Positions 17,175 to 26,265 are shown, counted from the first letter of the stretch. The stretch is DNA of 64,000 nt from JBFLVU01 sp037444825 (GCA_037444825.1 JBBILR010000015.1:1-64000); one strand, 5' to 3'. The notes: a model not told the origin generated them from the letters alone. Made by a program: numbers and translations.

Positions 17175-18770
17175 GTGGAAGCCACGTGGGATTTCGTCGT
17201 CGTCGGGTCCGGCTTCGGCGGCTCGGTGGCGGCCCTCCGCCTGGCGGAGAAGGGCTACCGGGTCCTCGTCGTGGAACAGGGGCGGAGGTGGCGCCCCGAG
17301 GACTTTCCGAGGACCAACTGGAAGGTCCGGGACTTCTTCTGGTTTCCGAAACTCCTCTGCACGGGGATCCAGCAGCTCACCCTCCTGGGGGACTCCCTGG
17401 TCCTTCACGGGGCGGGGGTGGGCGGGGGGAGCCTCGTCTACGCCAACGTGCTCATGCGCCCCGCCGACGAGGCCTTCCAGGACCCGAAATGGCGGGACCT
17501 CGAAGACTGGGGCCGGGTCCTGAAACCCCATTTCGAGACCGTGAAGGCCATGCTGGGGGTCACGGTGAACCCCCGCCTCACCCGGGCCGACGAGGCCCTC
17601 CTCGCCGTGGCCCGGGAGATGGGGCGGGAGGCGACCTTCCACCCCACGGAGGTGGCGGTCTTCTTCGGGGAGCCCGACCGGGAGGTCCCCGACCCCTACT
17701 TCGGCGGGGAGGGGCCTCCCCGCAAGGGGTGCACCTTCTGCGCCGGCTGCATGGTGGGGTGCCGGGTGGGCGCCAAGAACACGCTGGACAAGAACTACCT
17801 CCACCTGGCGGAGCGGAAGGGCGCCCGGATCCTCCCCGAAACCCGGGTGACCCTCCTGGAGGCCCTCCCGGAGGGGGGCTACCGCCTCCACACGGAGAAG
17901 GCCACCCGGCCCCTCTTTCGGGGCAAGGGGGTCCTCGAAGCGCGGGGGGTGGTGCTGGCGGCGGGGGTCCTGGGCACCGTACCCCTCCTGCTCGAATCCA
18001 AGCGGCGGGGGGGCCTTCCCCGCCTCTCCCCCCAGACGGGGGAGTACGCCCGGACCAACAGCGAGGCCCTCCTCGGCATCACCGGGCGGCGGAAGGGGCC
18101 GGACCTCTGCGAGGGGGTGGCCATCACCTCCCACGTCTTCCTCGACGACGTCACCCGCTTCGAGCCCGTCCGCTACCCCCGGGGGTCCGACGTCATGTGC
18201 CTTTTAGGGACGCCCCTCACCGACGGGGGTACACGGATCACCAGGCCCCTCCGATGGATCTGGAACTGCGTCCGGCGTCCCGGGGACCTCCTGCTCACCC
18301 TCTGGCCCTTCGGGCGGGCCCGGCGCACGGTCATCCTCCTCGTCATGCAGACGGTGGACAACCGGATGCGCCTTCTGCTGAAGCGGCGCTGGTTCTGGCC
18401 CTTCCGCCGCTCGGTGACCTCCGAGACCCCCAAGGACCAGCCGCCCGTCCCGGCGTACATTCCCCTGGCCAACGAGGCGGCGCGGCGCGTCGCCGCCAAG
18501 CTGGACGCCCGGCCCCAGAGCGCCCTCAACGAGGTCCTGCTCAACGTGCCCACCACCGCCCACATCCTGGGCGGGTGCGCCATGGGGCGCGGGCCGGAGG
18601 ACGGCGTGGTGGACAGCCGGTGCCGGGTCTTCGGCTACGAGAACCTGTACGTCTGCGACGGCTCGGTCATCGGCGCCAACCTCGGCGTCAACCCCAGCCT
18701 CACCATCGCCGCCTTGGCGGAGTGGGCCATGAGCCACGTCCCCGAAGCCCGCGTGGGCCAGGAGTCCTGA
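17175..18770 (+). CDS. GMC-family FAD oxidoreductase, cholesterol-oxidase-like
   Basis: A 531-residue flavoprotein. The N-terminal dinucleotide fold reads VVVGSGFGGSVAALRLAEKG, followed by HGAGVGGGSLVYANV. A cysteine-rich segment GCTFCAGCMVGC near residue 190 continues into AKNTLDKNYL, as in bacterial cholesterol-oxidase-like GMC proteins. The C-terminus has HILGGCAMG and NLYVCDGSVIGANLGVNPS, the conserved catalytic and FAD region. It should oxidise an alcohol, perhaps a sterol-like or hydrophobic one. There is no signal peptide. GTG 17175 is preferred because a -10 element covers the upstream GTG. Whether it feeds the adjacent aldehyde dehydrogenase is an open inference. Confidence 0.85.
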   Translation: MEATWDFVVVGSGFGGSVAALRLAEKGYRVLVVEQGRRWRPEDFPRTNWKVRDFFWFPKLLCTGIQQLTLLGDSLVLHGAGVGGGSLVYANVLMRPADEAFQDPKWRDLEDWGRVLKPHFETVKAMLGVTVNPRLTRADEALLAVAREMGREATFHPTEVAVFFGEPDREVPDPYFGGEGPPRKGCTFCAGCMVGCRVGAKNTLDKNYLHLAERKGARILPETRVTLLEALPEGGYRLHTEKATRPLFRGKGVLEARGVVLAAGVLGTVPLLLESKRRGGLPRLSPQTGEYARTNSEALLGITGRRKGPDLCEGVAITSHVFLDDVTRFEPVRYPRGSDVMCLLGTPLTDGGTRITRPLRWIWNCVRRPGDLLLTLWPFGRARRTVILLVMQTVDNRMRLLLKRRWFWPFRRSVTSETPKDQPPVPAYIPLANEAARRVAAKLDARPQSALNEVLLNVPTTAHILGGCAMGRGPEDGVVDSRCRVFGYENLYVCDGSVIGANLGVNPSLTIAALAEWAMSHVPEARVGQES

Positions 18771-18773
18771 GCG

Positions 18774-19769
18774 GTGGGGGAGCGGACGCGCCACCTCCTG
18801 CGCTCGGCCCTCATGGCCGCCTTCGTGGGGGGTGCGGCGTGGGTCTTCGCCTACCAGTGGATCCGCCTGGAGCCGAAGACGGTCTTCGCCGCGCTGAGAA
18901 CCCTTCCCCTCTCCTCGATGGTCCTGGCGGTGCTCTGCGCCGCCCTGGGCCACCTGGCCATCACCGGGTACGACTTTGTGGCCTGCCGGACCCTCGGCAT
19001 CGCCCTACCCTACCGGAAGATCGCCGCCGCCGCCTTCATCGGCTCCGCCTTCGGCATGAACGCCGGGTACCCCCTGCTGACCGGAACCCCGTTCCGCCTG
19101 CGGATCTACGCCCTTTGGGGCCTCTCCGCGGCGGAGGTTCTCAAGGCCGTGGCGGGGAGCGCGCTGGCCTACTGGACGGGAAGCCTGGCCATGGCCGGGT
19201 CGGTCCTCCTGCTTCTGCCCCCCAGCGGACTCCTCCAGCAGACGGGCCTCGACGGCCGGTACCTGGGCATGGCGCTCCTCGCCCTCTGGGGGCTCGCCAT
19301 GGCCTCCGGCTTCCTGCGGAGGTTTCTCCCCGATGCGGCCCGCTGGAAGGTCCTCCTCCCCCGGCGCCGGTGGATCCTCGCGGGGCTTTGCGTCTCCGGC
19401 CTGGACTGGAGCCTGGCCTCGGCCACCCTCTACTTCCTGCTGCCCCCCTCCCCGAACCTCGACTTCCTCACCGTGCTCGGCGTCTACGTCCCCGCCGCCC
19501 TGGGCGTCTGGCTTCTGCAGATCCCCGCGGGGATCGGGGTGCTGGACACGGCGGTCCTCTTCCTGCTGCCCGGGGGGGCGGACCCGGCGCCGGTCCTGGG
19601 CGGCCTCCTCCTCTTCCGCGGGGTCTACTACCTCCTTCCCCTGTTGGTGGCCGGGCTCCTCTTCTTCGGCCTGGAGGGGCGGGGACACCTCCGGAGCCGC
19701 CGGCGCTACCTGAAGTCCCTTCTGCGCCCGGAGGGCGAACGCAAGACCGTGAATACCGGGGGTCCGTGA
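18774..19769 (+). CDS. lysylphosphatidylglycerol-synthase-type membrane protein (UPF0104/YbhN)
   Basis: A 331-residue polytopic protein with about eight hydrophobic segments. It matches the flippase-like domain of LPG synthases and the UPF0104 family: SAFGMNAGYPLLTGTPFRLRIYAL near residue 80 and QIPAGIGVLDTAVLFLLP near residue 245. No aminoacyl-transferase domain is attached. Members are thought to move or handle lipids at the inner membrane. It starts with GTG three bases after the GMC oxidoreductase stop, so the two are co-translated. That pairing suggests a shared lipid substrate. Confidence 0.82.
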   Translation: MGERTRHLLRSALMAAFVGGAAWVFAYQWIRLEPKTVFAALRTLPLSSMVLAVLCAALGHLAITGYDFVACRTLGIALPYRKIAAAAFIGSAFGMNAGYPLLTGTPFRLRIYALWGLSAAEVLKAVAGSALAYWTGSLAMAGSVLLLLPPSGLLQQTGLDGRYLGMALLALWGLAMASGFLRRFLPDAARWKVLLPRRRWILAGLCVSGLDWSLASATLYFLLPPSPNLDFLTVLGVYVPAALGVWLLQIPAGIGVLDTAVLFLLPGGADPAPVLGGLLLFRGVYYLLPLLVAGLLFFGLEGRGHLRSRRRYLKSLLRPEGERKTVNTGGP

Positions 19770-19772
19770 GGC

Positions 19773-21179
19773 CTAGACCCGGTGCAGCTTGACCACGTTG
19801 GTGATCTCCGACTCCCCCGCCAGCATGGAGAGGGTGATGAGGACGTTTTGGCCGGGGTGGATGAGGCCCGCCCCGCTGGCCGCCTCCAGGGCCCCCGTGA
19901 CGGCCTTCTCGGCGTCGAAGGCCGGGGCCACCCGGAGAGGCACCACCCCCCACACCACCGAAAGCCTCCTCAGAACCTCCTCGCTGGAGGAACAGGCGAT
20001 CACCGGGCAGGCCATGTGGAACTTGGAGAGGAGCCGGGGCATCCGCCCCGTGGGCGTGATGGAGAGGACCGCCGCCGCCCCCAGGTCCCTCGCCGCGCTG
20101 GCGGCGGCGTGGCTGGCGGCGTAGTGGAAGTCGGCCACGCCCGTGAAGGGCGGCCGCTCGGGGTGGTAGAAGGGGCTCTTTTCCGCCTCCTCGGCGATCC
20201 GGTGGAGGAAGGCCACGGCCTCCACCGGGTACTTCCCCACCGCCGACTCGCCGGAGAGCATGACGGCGTCGGTGCCGTCGAAGATGGCGTTGGCCACGTC
20301 CGAGACCTCCGCCCGGGTGGGGGTGGGGTGGTCCACCATGGACTCCAGCATTTGGGTGGCGGTGATGACGAACTTCCCCCGGCGGTTGGCCTCGGCGATG
20401 ATCGTCTTTTGGGCGTGGGGGACCTTCTCGAACCCCAGCTCCACCCCCAGGTCCCCCCGGGCCACCATGACGCCGTGGACCTCGGAGAGGATCCGGTCCA
20501 GGTGGTCCAGCGCCTCGGGCTTCTCGATCTTGGCCACCACCCACGGCGGGTGGGGGGCCTTGGCGAGGAGGGCCTTGAGGGGACGCAGGTCGGCGGGCTT
20601 CCGCACGAAGGAGAGGGCCACCAGGTCCACCCCCAGGCGGAGGCCGAAGAGGAGGTCCTTGCGGTCCTTGGCGGTGAGGGAGGGCGTACCGAGGGCCACG
20701 CCGGGCAGGTTGATCCCCTGGTGGGACCGGAGGGGGCCGCCCCGGGCCACCTGCGCGTGGACCTCGTTCCCCCGGACCCCCTCCACCCGGAGCTCCACCG
20801 TTCCGTCGGCCAGGAAGACCCGGTCCCCCTTCCGGACCTCCCGGGGCAGGCGGCCGTAGGTGACGTGGGCCTTCTCGGCGGTTCCCTCGAAGGGGGCCGT
20901 GGTGAGGACGAAGGGGGCGCCCTCCCGGAGGTGGACCACCGGCTCCCGGAAGGTCCCCAGGCGGATCTTGGGGCCCTGCAGGTCCTGGAGGACCGCCAGC
21001 GGCCGGCCGATTTTCCGGCCGACTTTGCGGACCCGGGCGAACCGCCGGGCGTGGTCCTCCTCCGTTCCGTGGGAAAAGTTGAGCCGGGCCACGTCCATGC
21101 CCCACCGCGCCATGGCCTCCACGGCCTTCTCCCCGTCGGTGGCCGGCCCCAGCGTGCACACGATCTTCGTCCGCGCCAT
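19773..21179 (-). CDS. pyk: pyruvate kinase
   Basis: This enzyme transfers phosphate from phosphoenolpyruvate to ADP, the last step of glycolysis. The 468-residue protein begins TKIVCTLGPA and has MDVARLNFSHG, LQDLQGPKIRLG, the active-site segment around VVAKIEKPEALDHLD, and VSDVANAIFDGTDAVMLSGE. The C-terminal allosteric domain is present. ATG 21179 is the family start; the frame stays open far upstream but without homology. It has its own -10 at 21201-21206 and converges on the UPF0104 gene with three bases between the stops. Confidence 0.97.
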   Translation of the reverse strand: MARTKIVCTLGPATDGEKAVEAMARWGMDVARLNFSHGTEEDHARRFARVRKVGRKIGRPLAVLQDLQGPKIRLGTFREPVVHLREGAPFVLTTAPFEGTAEKAHVTYGRLPREVRKGDRVFLADGTVELRVEGVRGNEVHAQVARGGPLRSHQGINLPGVALGTPSLTAKDRKDLLFGLRLGVDLVALSFVRKPADLRPLKALLAKAPHPPWVVAKIEKPEALDHLDRILSEVHGVMVARGDLGVELGFEKVPHAQKTIIAEANRRGKFVITATQMLESMVDHPTPTRAEVSDVANAIFDGTDAVMLSGESAVGKYPVEAVAFLHRIAEEAEKSPFYHPERPPFTGVADFHYAASHAAASAARDLGAAAVLSITPTGRMPRLLSKFHMACPVIACSSSEEVLRRLSVVWGVVPLRVAPAFDAEKAVTGALEAASGAGLIHPGQNVLITLSMLAGESEITNVVKLHRV

Positions 21180-21200
21180 GGTTCCCCTCTCTCCTCGGGC

Positions 21201-21206
21201 ATTGTA
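21201..21206 (-). promoter_or_regulatory. -10 element of pyk
   Basis: TACAAT on the minus strand, 21 bases before the start codon. The matching -35 region is weak (TGGGCA with a 17-base spacer). Confidence 0.5.
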
Positions 21207-21295
21207 GGACGACCCCCCCCGTTTGCCCACCGGTCGTTTCCCCCAGGCCGGACGGCACGCCGGGACCGCGGGGGCCCCCCGCGCCGAAGAGGGGG

Positions 21296-21301
21296 TAGAA
21301 T
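21296..21301 (+). promoter_or_regulatory. -10 element of the SHMT-like gene
   Basis: TAGAAT in the context GGGGGTAGAATGGGG lies 20 bases before the ATG. The same ten-base context GGGGGTAGAAT occurs before polA. No -35 is evident. Confidence 0.45.
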
Positions 21302-21321
21302 GGGGCCTCCGGGAGGATGCC

Positions 21322-22797
21322 ATGGACGGCTTGACCCGAAAACTGCAAGAACTCGTGGAGGAGACCGTCGCCAACAACCTGTGGCGCCAGCGTCGCTGCG
21401 TGAACCTGATCCCTTCGGAAAACACCCCCTCGCTCCTCGTGAAGCTCTGCGAAATCTCAGACCCCTCGGGCCGGTACGCCGAGCACAAGACCGCCCTCAA
21501 GAAGGAGCTGGAATCCCTGGCGGGGACGGGGGCCCTCAAGGGCGACCAGGTGTACTACTACCAGGGGACGGACTTCATCCACGGGGTGGAACAGCGGCTG
21601 AAGGCGGAGTTCGGCGCCTACATCGGCGGGCAGGAGGTGGAGACCCGGCCGGTGTCGGGCCAGATGGCCAACGAGATCGTCTTCAAGGCGGTGGTGAAGT
21701 TCCTGGCCGGCAGGCCCGAGGGCTTTCCGCCCCTGACGGCCTCGGGGCGCCTGCCCACCGTCCTGAACAACGGCCTCAACGCCGGCGGCCACCTCTCGGC
21801 CCAGCCCTTCGGCGCCCTCTTCAACTTCGTGGACGGCGAGGTGGTGAACTTCCCCCTGGAAGCGGGCAACCCGTACAAGATCGACGTGGAGCGGATGCTG
21901 GCCCTGGTGGAGAAACACCGGCCGCCCCTCGTGGTCTTCGGCAAGAGCCTCTTCCTCCACCCCGAACCGGTGTCGGCCCTGAAGGCCCACCTGGCCGCGC
22001 TGCCGGGCTACCGCCCGGTGGTGATGTTCGACGGCGCCCACGTGCTGGGCCTGTTGGGGCCCCTCTTCCAGGATCCCCTCCGGGAGGGGGCCGACGTGGT
22101 CACCGGCTCCACCCACAAGACCTTCTTCGGCCCCCAGCGGGGGATCGTGGCGGGCAACTTCCCCAAGGAGAGCCCCCTGCGCAGACTCTGGACGGAGATC
22201 CAGGGCCGGGCCTTCCCGGGCTCCACCAGCAACCACCACCTGGGCACCCAGCTCGCCATGCTGGCGGCCACCCTGGAGATGAACGCCCACCGGGAGGCCT
22301 ACCAGGGCCAGGTGCTGCGGAACGCCCGCGCCTTCGCCGCGGCCCTCTGGAAGGAAGGGATCCCCGTGGAAGGGGGGGAGGCCGAGGGCTTCACGCACAC
22401 CCACCAGGTGGTGGTCCGGGTTTCGCCCTTCGGGGACGGGAAGGAGATCGCCCACCGGCTGGAGAAGAACAACATCGTCGTCAACTTCCAGGCCCTCCCC
22501 GACGACGAGACCTTCTACCACCCCTCGGGCCTGCGCACCGGGGTCCAGGAGATGACCCGCTTCGGCATGAAGGAGGGGGACTTCGCCGAGCTGGCCCGCC
22601 TCTTCGCCGACGTCGTGGTCCGGGGAAAGGAGGTGGCAGGGGAGGTGGCCGCCTTCCGGAGCCGCTTCTCCACCATGGCCTACTGCCTTCCGCCGGAGCA
22701 GACCCTGGCCCTGGCTCCCCGGCTCTTCGCCAGCCTCTTCCCGGACCACCCCTTCTTCGCCCGCTTCGCCGAAGCGCTGCTCCGGGCTTCGCCGTAA
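21322..22797 (+). CDS. divergent serine hydroxymethyltransferase-family PLP enzyme
   Basis: A 491-residue fold-type I PLP enzyme with SHMT landmarks: NLIPSEN near residue 33, YYYQGTDFIHGVEQRLKAEF near residue 77, NGLNAGGHLS, DGAHVLGLLGP, and the PLP lysine in TGSTHKTFFGPQRGIV. Canonical GlyA moves one carbon between serine and tetrahydrofolate. This protein is 60-80 residues longer than the usual 410-430 and its motifs deviate (for example KTFFGPQRG in place of KTLRGPRGG). It may be a lineage-specific SHMT or act on another amino acid. It stands alone between pyk and thyX; placement beside the folate-dependent thyX fits one-carbon metabolism. GGAGG precedes the ATG. Confidence 0.82.
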   Translation: MDGLTRKLQELVEETVANNLWRQRRCVNLIPSENTPSLLVKLCEISDPSGRYAEHKTALKKELESLAGTGALKGDQVYYYQGTDFIHGVEQRLKAEFGAYIGGQEVETRPVSGQMANEIVFKAVVKFLAGRPEGFPPLTASGRLPTVLNNGLNAGGHLSAQPFGALFNFVDGEVVNFPLEAGNPYKIDVERMLALVEKHRPPLVVFGKSLFLHPEPVSALKAHLAALPGYRPVVMFDGAHVLGLLGPLFQDPLREGADVVTGSTHKTFFGPQRGIVAGNFPKESPLRRLWTEIQGRAFPGSTSNHHLGTQLAMLAATLEMNAHREAYQGQVLRNARAFAAALWKEGIPVEGGEAEGFTHTHQVVVRVSPFGDGKEIAHRLEKNNIVVNFQALPDDETFYHPSGLRTGVQEMTRFGMKEGDFAELARLFADVVVRGKEVAGEVAAFRSRFSTMAYCLPPEQTLALAPRLFASLFPDHPFFARFAEALLRASP

Positions 22798-22819
22798 GGC
22801 CGGAGCGGCCGCCCCGTCG

Positions 22820-22848
22820 TTGACCCTTCCCGGACCGGCGGGTATGCT
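22820..22848 (+). promoter_or_regulatory. sigma70 promoter of thyX
   Basis: TTGACC at 22820-22825 and TATGCT at 22843-22848 with a 17-base spacer. The ATG follows 21 bases after the -10. Confidence 0.8.
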
Positions 22849-22869
22849 GGGGGCCTCTGGAGGCTTCCC

Positions 22870-23682
22870 ATGGCCCACACCGTGGTTCCCGAGGCCGAGG
22901 CCATCCTCGACCAGGCCTTCCCCGTTCTCGACAAAGGCTTCGTCCGGCTGGTGGACTACCTGGGAGGGGACTCCCGGATCGTCCAGGCGGCGCGGGTCTC
23001 CTACGGGGCGGGCACCAAGAGCGTTCGGGAGGACGCGGCCCTCATCGACTACCTCATGCGCCACCGCCACACGTCGCCCTTCGAGCAGGTGGTGCTCACC
23101 TTCCACGTGAAGCTCCCCATTTTCGTGGCCCGCCAGTGGGTTCGCCACCGCACCGCCCGCCTCAACGAAATCTCCGGGCGGTACTCGGTGATGAAGGACG
23201 AGTTCTACCTTCCCACCGCCGAGAGCCTTCGCACCCAGTCGGAGGTGAACAAGCAGGGCCGGTCGGAGGCCGCCCTCTCCCGGGAGGAGGCGGAGGCGGT
23301 GGTGGAGGGCCTCCGGGCGGGGCAGAAGGAGGCCTACGCCCGCTACGAGGCCTTCCTGAAGAAGAACCTCGCCCGGGAGGTGGCCCGCATCGGCCTTCCC
23401 CTCTCCCTCTACACGGAGTGGTACTGGCAGATGGACCTCAACAACCTCTTCCATTTTCTGGAACTGAGGCTCCATCCCCACGCCCAGTGGGAGATCCGGG
23501 AGTACGCCCGGGTCATCCTGGAGATCGTGCGGAAGGTGGCCCCCTGCGCCACCGCCTCCTTCGAGCGCCACCGCCTCCACTCGGTGACCTTCTCCCCGGA
23601 GGCGGCGGAGTGGATCAAGGCCCGCCTGCAAGGCCAGAAGGACATCCCCCGCGAGGTCCGGGAACGCCTGGCCATGGAGTGA
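22870..23682 (+). CDS. thyX: flavin-dependent thymidylate synthase
   Basis: ThyX methylates dUMP to dTMP using methylenetetrahydrofolate and FADH2, releasing tetrahydrofolate rather than dihydrofolate. The 270-residue protein has the ThyX motif RHRTARLNEISGRYS near residue 92 and the helical ending LHPHAQWEIREYARVIL. Its presence suggests that this organism may lack ThyA, which cannot be checked here. It has its own sigma70 promoter and converges on polA. Confidence 0.96.
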   Translation: MAHTVVPEAEAILDQAFPVLDKGFVRLVDYLGGDSRIVQAARVSYGAGTKSVREDAALIDYLMRHRHTSPFEQVVLTFHVKLPIFVARQWVRHRTARLNEISGRYSVMKDEFYLPTAESLRTQSEVNKQGRSEAALSREEAEAVVEGLRAGQKEAYARYEAFLKKNLAREVARIGLPLSLYTEWYWQMDLNNLFHFLELRLHPHAQWEIREYARVILEIVRKVAPCATASFERHRLHSVTFSPEAAEWIKARLQGQKDIPREVRERLAME

Positions 23683-23707
23683 GGCCAGCGGGGGAACCGG
23701 CGGCCCT

Positions 23708-23727
23708 CCCCTGCCCTGCGGGGTTTT
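23708..23727 (+). terminator. weak terminator-like hairpin after thyX
   Basis: CCCC (23708-23711) and GGGG (23720-23723) can pair around an eight-base loop, followed by TTTT. A second small palindrome lies at 23728-23740. The stem is short, so this is tentative. Confidence 0.35.
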
Positions 23728-23745
23728 CCGGGCCGCCCGGGGTTC

Positions 23746-26244
23746 CTACTTGAGGTCGCTCCACCGCTTGCCCACGGCGGTCCCCGCCAGCAGGGGAACG
23801 CGCAAGGACAGCGCCCTCTCCATGGACTCCTTCAGCACCTTGGCCGCCGCCTCCGCGTCCCCTTCGGGGGCCTCCACGATCAGTTCGTCGTGGACCTGGA
23901 GGACTAAGCGGGTGCCGGGGGGAAGGCGCGGCTCCACCTCCACCATGGCCTTCTTGATGAGGTCGGCGGCGCTCCCCTGGACGGTGGTGTTCACGGCCTG
24001 GCGGAGGAGGGCCTGCTGGAGGGGTTTGGCGGCCCTCGCGATGCCGGGGAAGAGGCGGCGGCGCCCCAGGAGGGTGGAGACCTCCTCCCGCCGGAGAACC
24101 TCCTCGGTGACCTCCTCCACGTAGCGCCTCACCTTGGGGAAGCGCGTGAAATACCGTTCGATGAAGGCCTTGGCCTCCTTCTGGGAGACGCCCAGTTCCC
24201 GGGCCAGTCCGAAGGGCCCCATGCCGTAGAGGATGCCGAAGTTCACCGCCTTGGCCTGGCGGCGCATATCCGGGGTGACGAAGGGGGGGGCCACGCCGAA
24301 GACCTCCGAGGCGGTGGCGGTGTGGATGTCCTCCCCCCGCTGAAAGATCCGAAGGAGGGCCTCGTCCCCCGACAGGTGCGCCAGGACCCTCAGTTCGATC
24401 TGGCTGTAGTCGGCGCCGGCGAAGAGGCCCCCCGGCCCCGCCACGAAGGCGCTTCGGATCCGCGGCCCCCACTCGCCCCGGGCGGGGATGTTCTGGAGGT
24501 TGGGGTCGGAGGAGGAGAGGCGCCCCGTGGCGGCGACGGTCTGGTGGAAGACGGCGTGGATCCGGCCCGTCTTTTCGTTCACGGCGGCGGGGAGGGCCTC
24601 CACGTACGTTCCCTTCAGTTTGGAGAGGAGGCGGTGCTCCAGGAGGAGGGGGACCACCGGGTGGGCGGGCCTCAGGGTTTCCAGAACCTCGTTGTCGGTG
24701 GAGTAGGACTTGGTCTTGGCCGTGCGCTTCTGCACCGGAAGGCCCAGCTTGTCGAAGAGGACCTCCCCCACCTGGCGGGGGCTGGCCACGTTGAACTCCA
24801 CCCCCGCCAGCCGGTGGATCTCCCGCTCCAAGCGGGAAAGGGCTTCCGCCATCTCCTTCCCCAGGCCTTCCAGCACCGAAAGGTCCACCGCCATCCCCGC
24901 CGCCTCCATCCGCGCCAGGAGGGGGACCAGCGGCCCCTCCAGGCCGTCGTAGAGGTCTTCCATCCCGAGCCGCCGGAGCTCCCCCCGGACGGGGGGGGCC
25001 AGGCGGGCGAGGAGGAGGGCCTCGCCGGCCGGGTCCCCCTCCTCCGGCCGGAGCGAGAGGAAGCGCTCCCCCAGCTCCGCCGGGGAGGGAACCCGGGCCG
25101 AGGGGTCCAGGAGGTACCCCGCCACCTCCAGGTCCAGGCTTCCTGCGGCCGGGCGGAAGGCGAAGGGGTCCAAGACCTTCAGGAGGCCCTTGAGGCCGTG
25201 GGCCGAGAGGCGGAGGCTCCCGAAGTCGGAGGGGGAGAGGGCGCGGGCGGCCAGGCTCCAGGCCCGCTCCCCGTCGGAAAGAAAGAGGCGGTCCCCCTCG
25301 AGGACGATGCCGGCCGCCGAGGCCGCTTTCAGGGCCCGCAGCCCCTCCCCGTCGAGGGGCGGTGCCTCCGTCCGCCGCAAACGGGCGGCCGGGGGAGGCG
25401 CGACCTTCAGGAGGGAGGTGAACTCCCACGTGCGGAAGAGCTCCTGGAGGGCTTCCTCGTCGGGGGGGCGCCGCTTCAGGTCCCGCGGCCCCACGTCCAG
25501 GGGGACGTCGCACTTCACCGTGGCCAGTTCCTTGGAAAAGCGCGCCGCCTCGGCGTGGTGGAGGAGGCCCTCCCGGTAGGCCTTCCGCTCCACCTCGCCG
25601 GCGTGGCTCAGCACCGACTCCAGGTCGCCGAACCGGCGCACCAGCTCCTTGGCCCCCTTCTCCCCAATGCCCGGGACGCCGGGGATGTTGTCGGTGGGGT
25701 CCCCCCAGAGGGCCAGGACGTCCACCACCCGGCGGGGCGGCACGCCGAAGACCTCCTCCACCCCCCGCTCGTCGAGGAGGGTGTCCTCCTTCTTCGTGTG
25801 GAGGATGCGGACCCCCGGCCGGACCAGCTGGAAGAGGTCCTTGTCGGCGGTGACCACCACAACCTCCATCCCCTCGGCCAGGGCCCGGGCGCAGAGGGTG
25901 CCGATGAGGTCGTCGGCTTCAAAGCCCTCCCGCTCCAGCACCGGAAGGCCCATGGCCCGCAGGATCTCCTTGGCGGGTTCGATCTGGCCGGCCATCCGGG
26001 GGTCCATCTCGGGACGGTTGGCCTTGTAGGAGGCGAAGGCCTCGTGGCGGAAGGTGGGGGCGGCGGTGTCGAAGACGAAGGCGATGTGGGAGGGCTCGAG
26101 GTCCCGGAGGATCTTCTCCGCCATCTTGAGGGTTCCGAAGATGGCGTTGGTGGGGCGGCCGTCCCGGGTGGAGAGGTCCCGCACGGCGTAGAAGGCCCGG
26201 AAGAGGATGGACGACCCGTCCACGAGGTACAGCGTCTCCGCCAT
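23746..26244 (-). CDS. polA: DNA polymerase I, proofreading domain degenerate
   Basis: An 832-residue protein, the same length as Thermus Pol I. Residues 1-290 are the 5'-3' flap nuclease, with LYLVDGSSILFRAFYA and GDPTDNIPGVPGIGEKGA. The polymerase domain shows motif A (DYSQIELRVLAHLSGD), motif B (RRQAKAVNFGILYGM) and motif C (QVHDELIVE). The 3'-5' exonuclease domain between them lacks all acidic motifs: no DxE in motif I, HGLKGL replaces the N/D motif II, and motif III has lost its Tyr and Asp. The enzyme repairs DNA and removes RNA primers, but probably cannot proofread. It has its own -10 at 26266-26271. Confidence 0.96.
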   Translation of the reverse strand: MAETLYLVDGSSILFRAFYAVRDLSTRDGRPTNAIFGTLKMAEKILRDLEPSHIAFVFDTAAPTFRHEAFASYKANRPEMDPRMAGQIEPAKEILRAMGLPVLEREGFEADDLIGTLCARALAEGMEVVVVTADKDLFQLVRPGVRILHTKKEDTLLDERGVEEVFGVPPRRVVDVLALWGDPTDNIPGVPGIGEKGAKELVRRFGDLESVLSHAGEVERKAYREGLLHHAEAARFSKELATVKCDVPLDVGPRDLKRRPPDEEALQELFRTWEFTSLLKVAPPPAARLRRTEAPPLDGEGLRALKAASAAGIVLEGDRLFLSDGERAWSLAARALSPSDFGSLRLSAHGLKGLLKVLDPFAFRPAAGSLDLEVAGYLLDPSARVPSPAELGERFLSLRPEEGDPAGEALLLARLAPPVRGELRRLGMEDLYDGLEGPLVPLLARMEAAGMAVDLSVLEGLGKEMAEALSRLEREIHRLAGVEFNVASPRQVGEVLFDKLGLPVQKRTAKTKSYSTDNEVLETLRPAHPVVPLLLEHRLLSKLKGTYVEALPAAVNEKTGRIHAVFHQTVAATGRLSSSDPNLQNIPARGEWGPRIRSAFVAGPGGLFAGADYSQIELRVLAHLSGDEALLRIFQRGEDIHTATASEVFGVAPPFVTPDMRRQAKAVNFGILYGMGPFGLARELGVSQKEAKAFIERYFTRFPKVRRYVEEVTEEVLRREEVSTLLGRRRLFPGIARAAKPLQQALLRQAVNTTVQGSAADLIKKAMVEVEPRLPPGTRLVLQVHDELIVEAPEGDAEAAAKVLKESMERALSLRVPLLAGTAVGKRWSDLK

Positions 26245-26265
26245 GGCGTTCTCCCTGAAAGGTTC

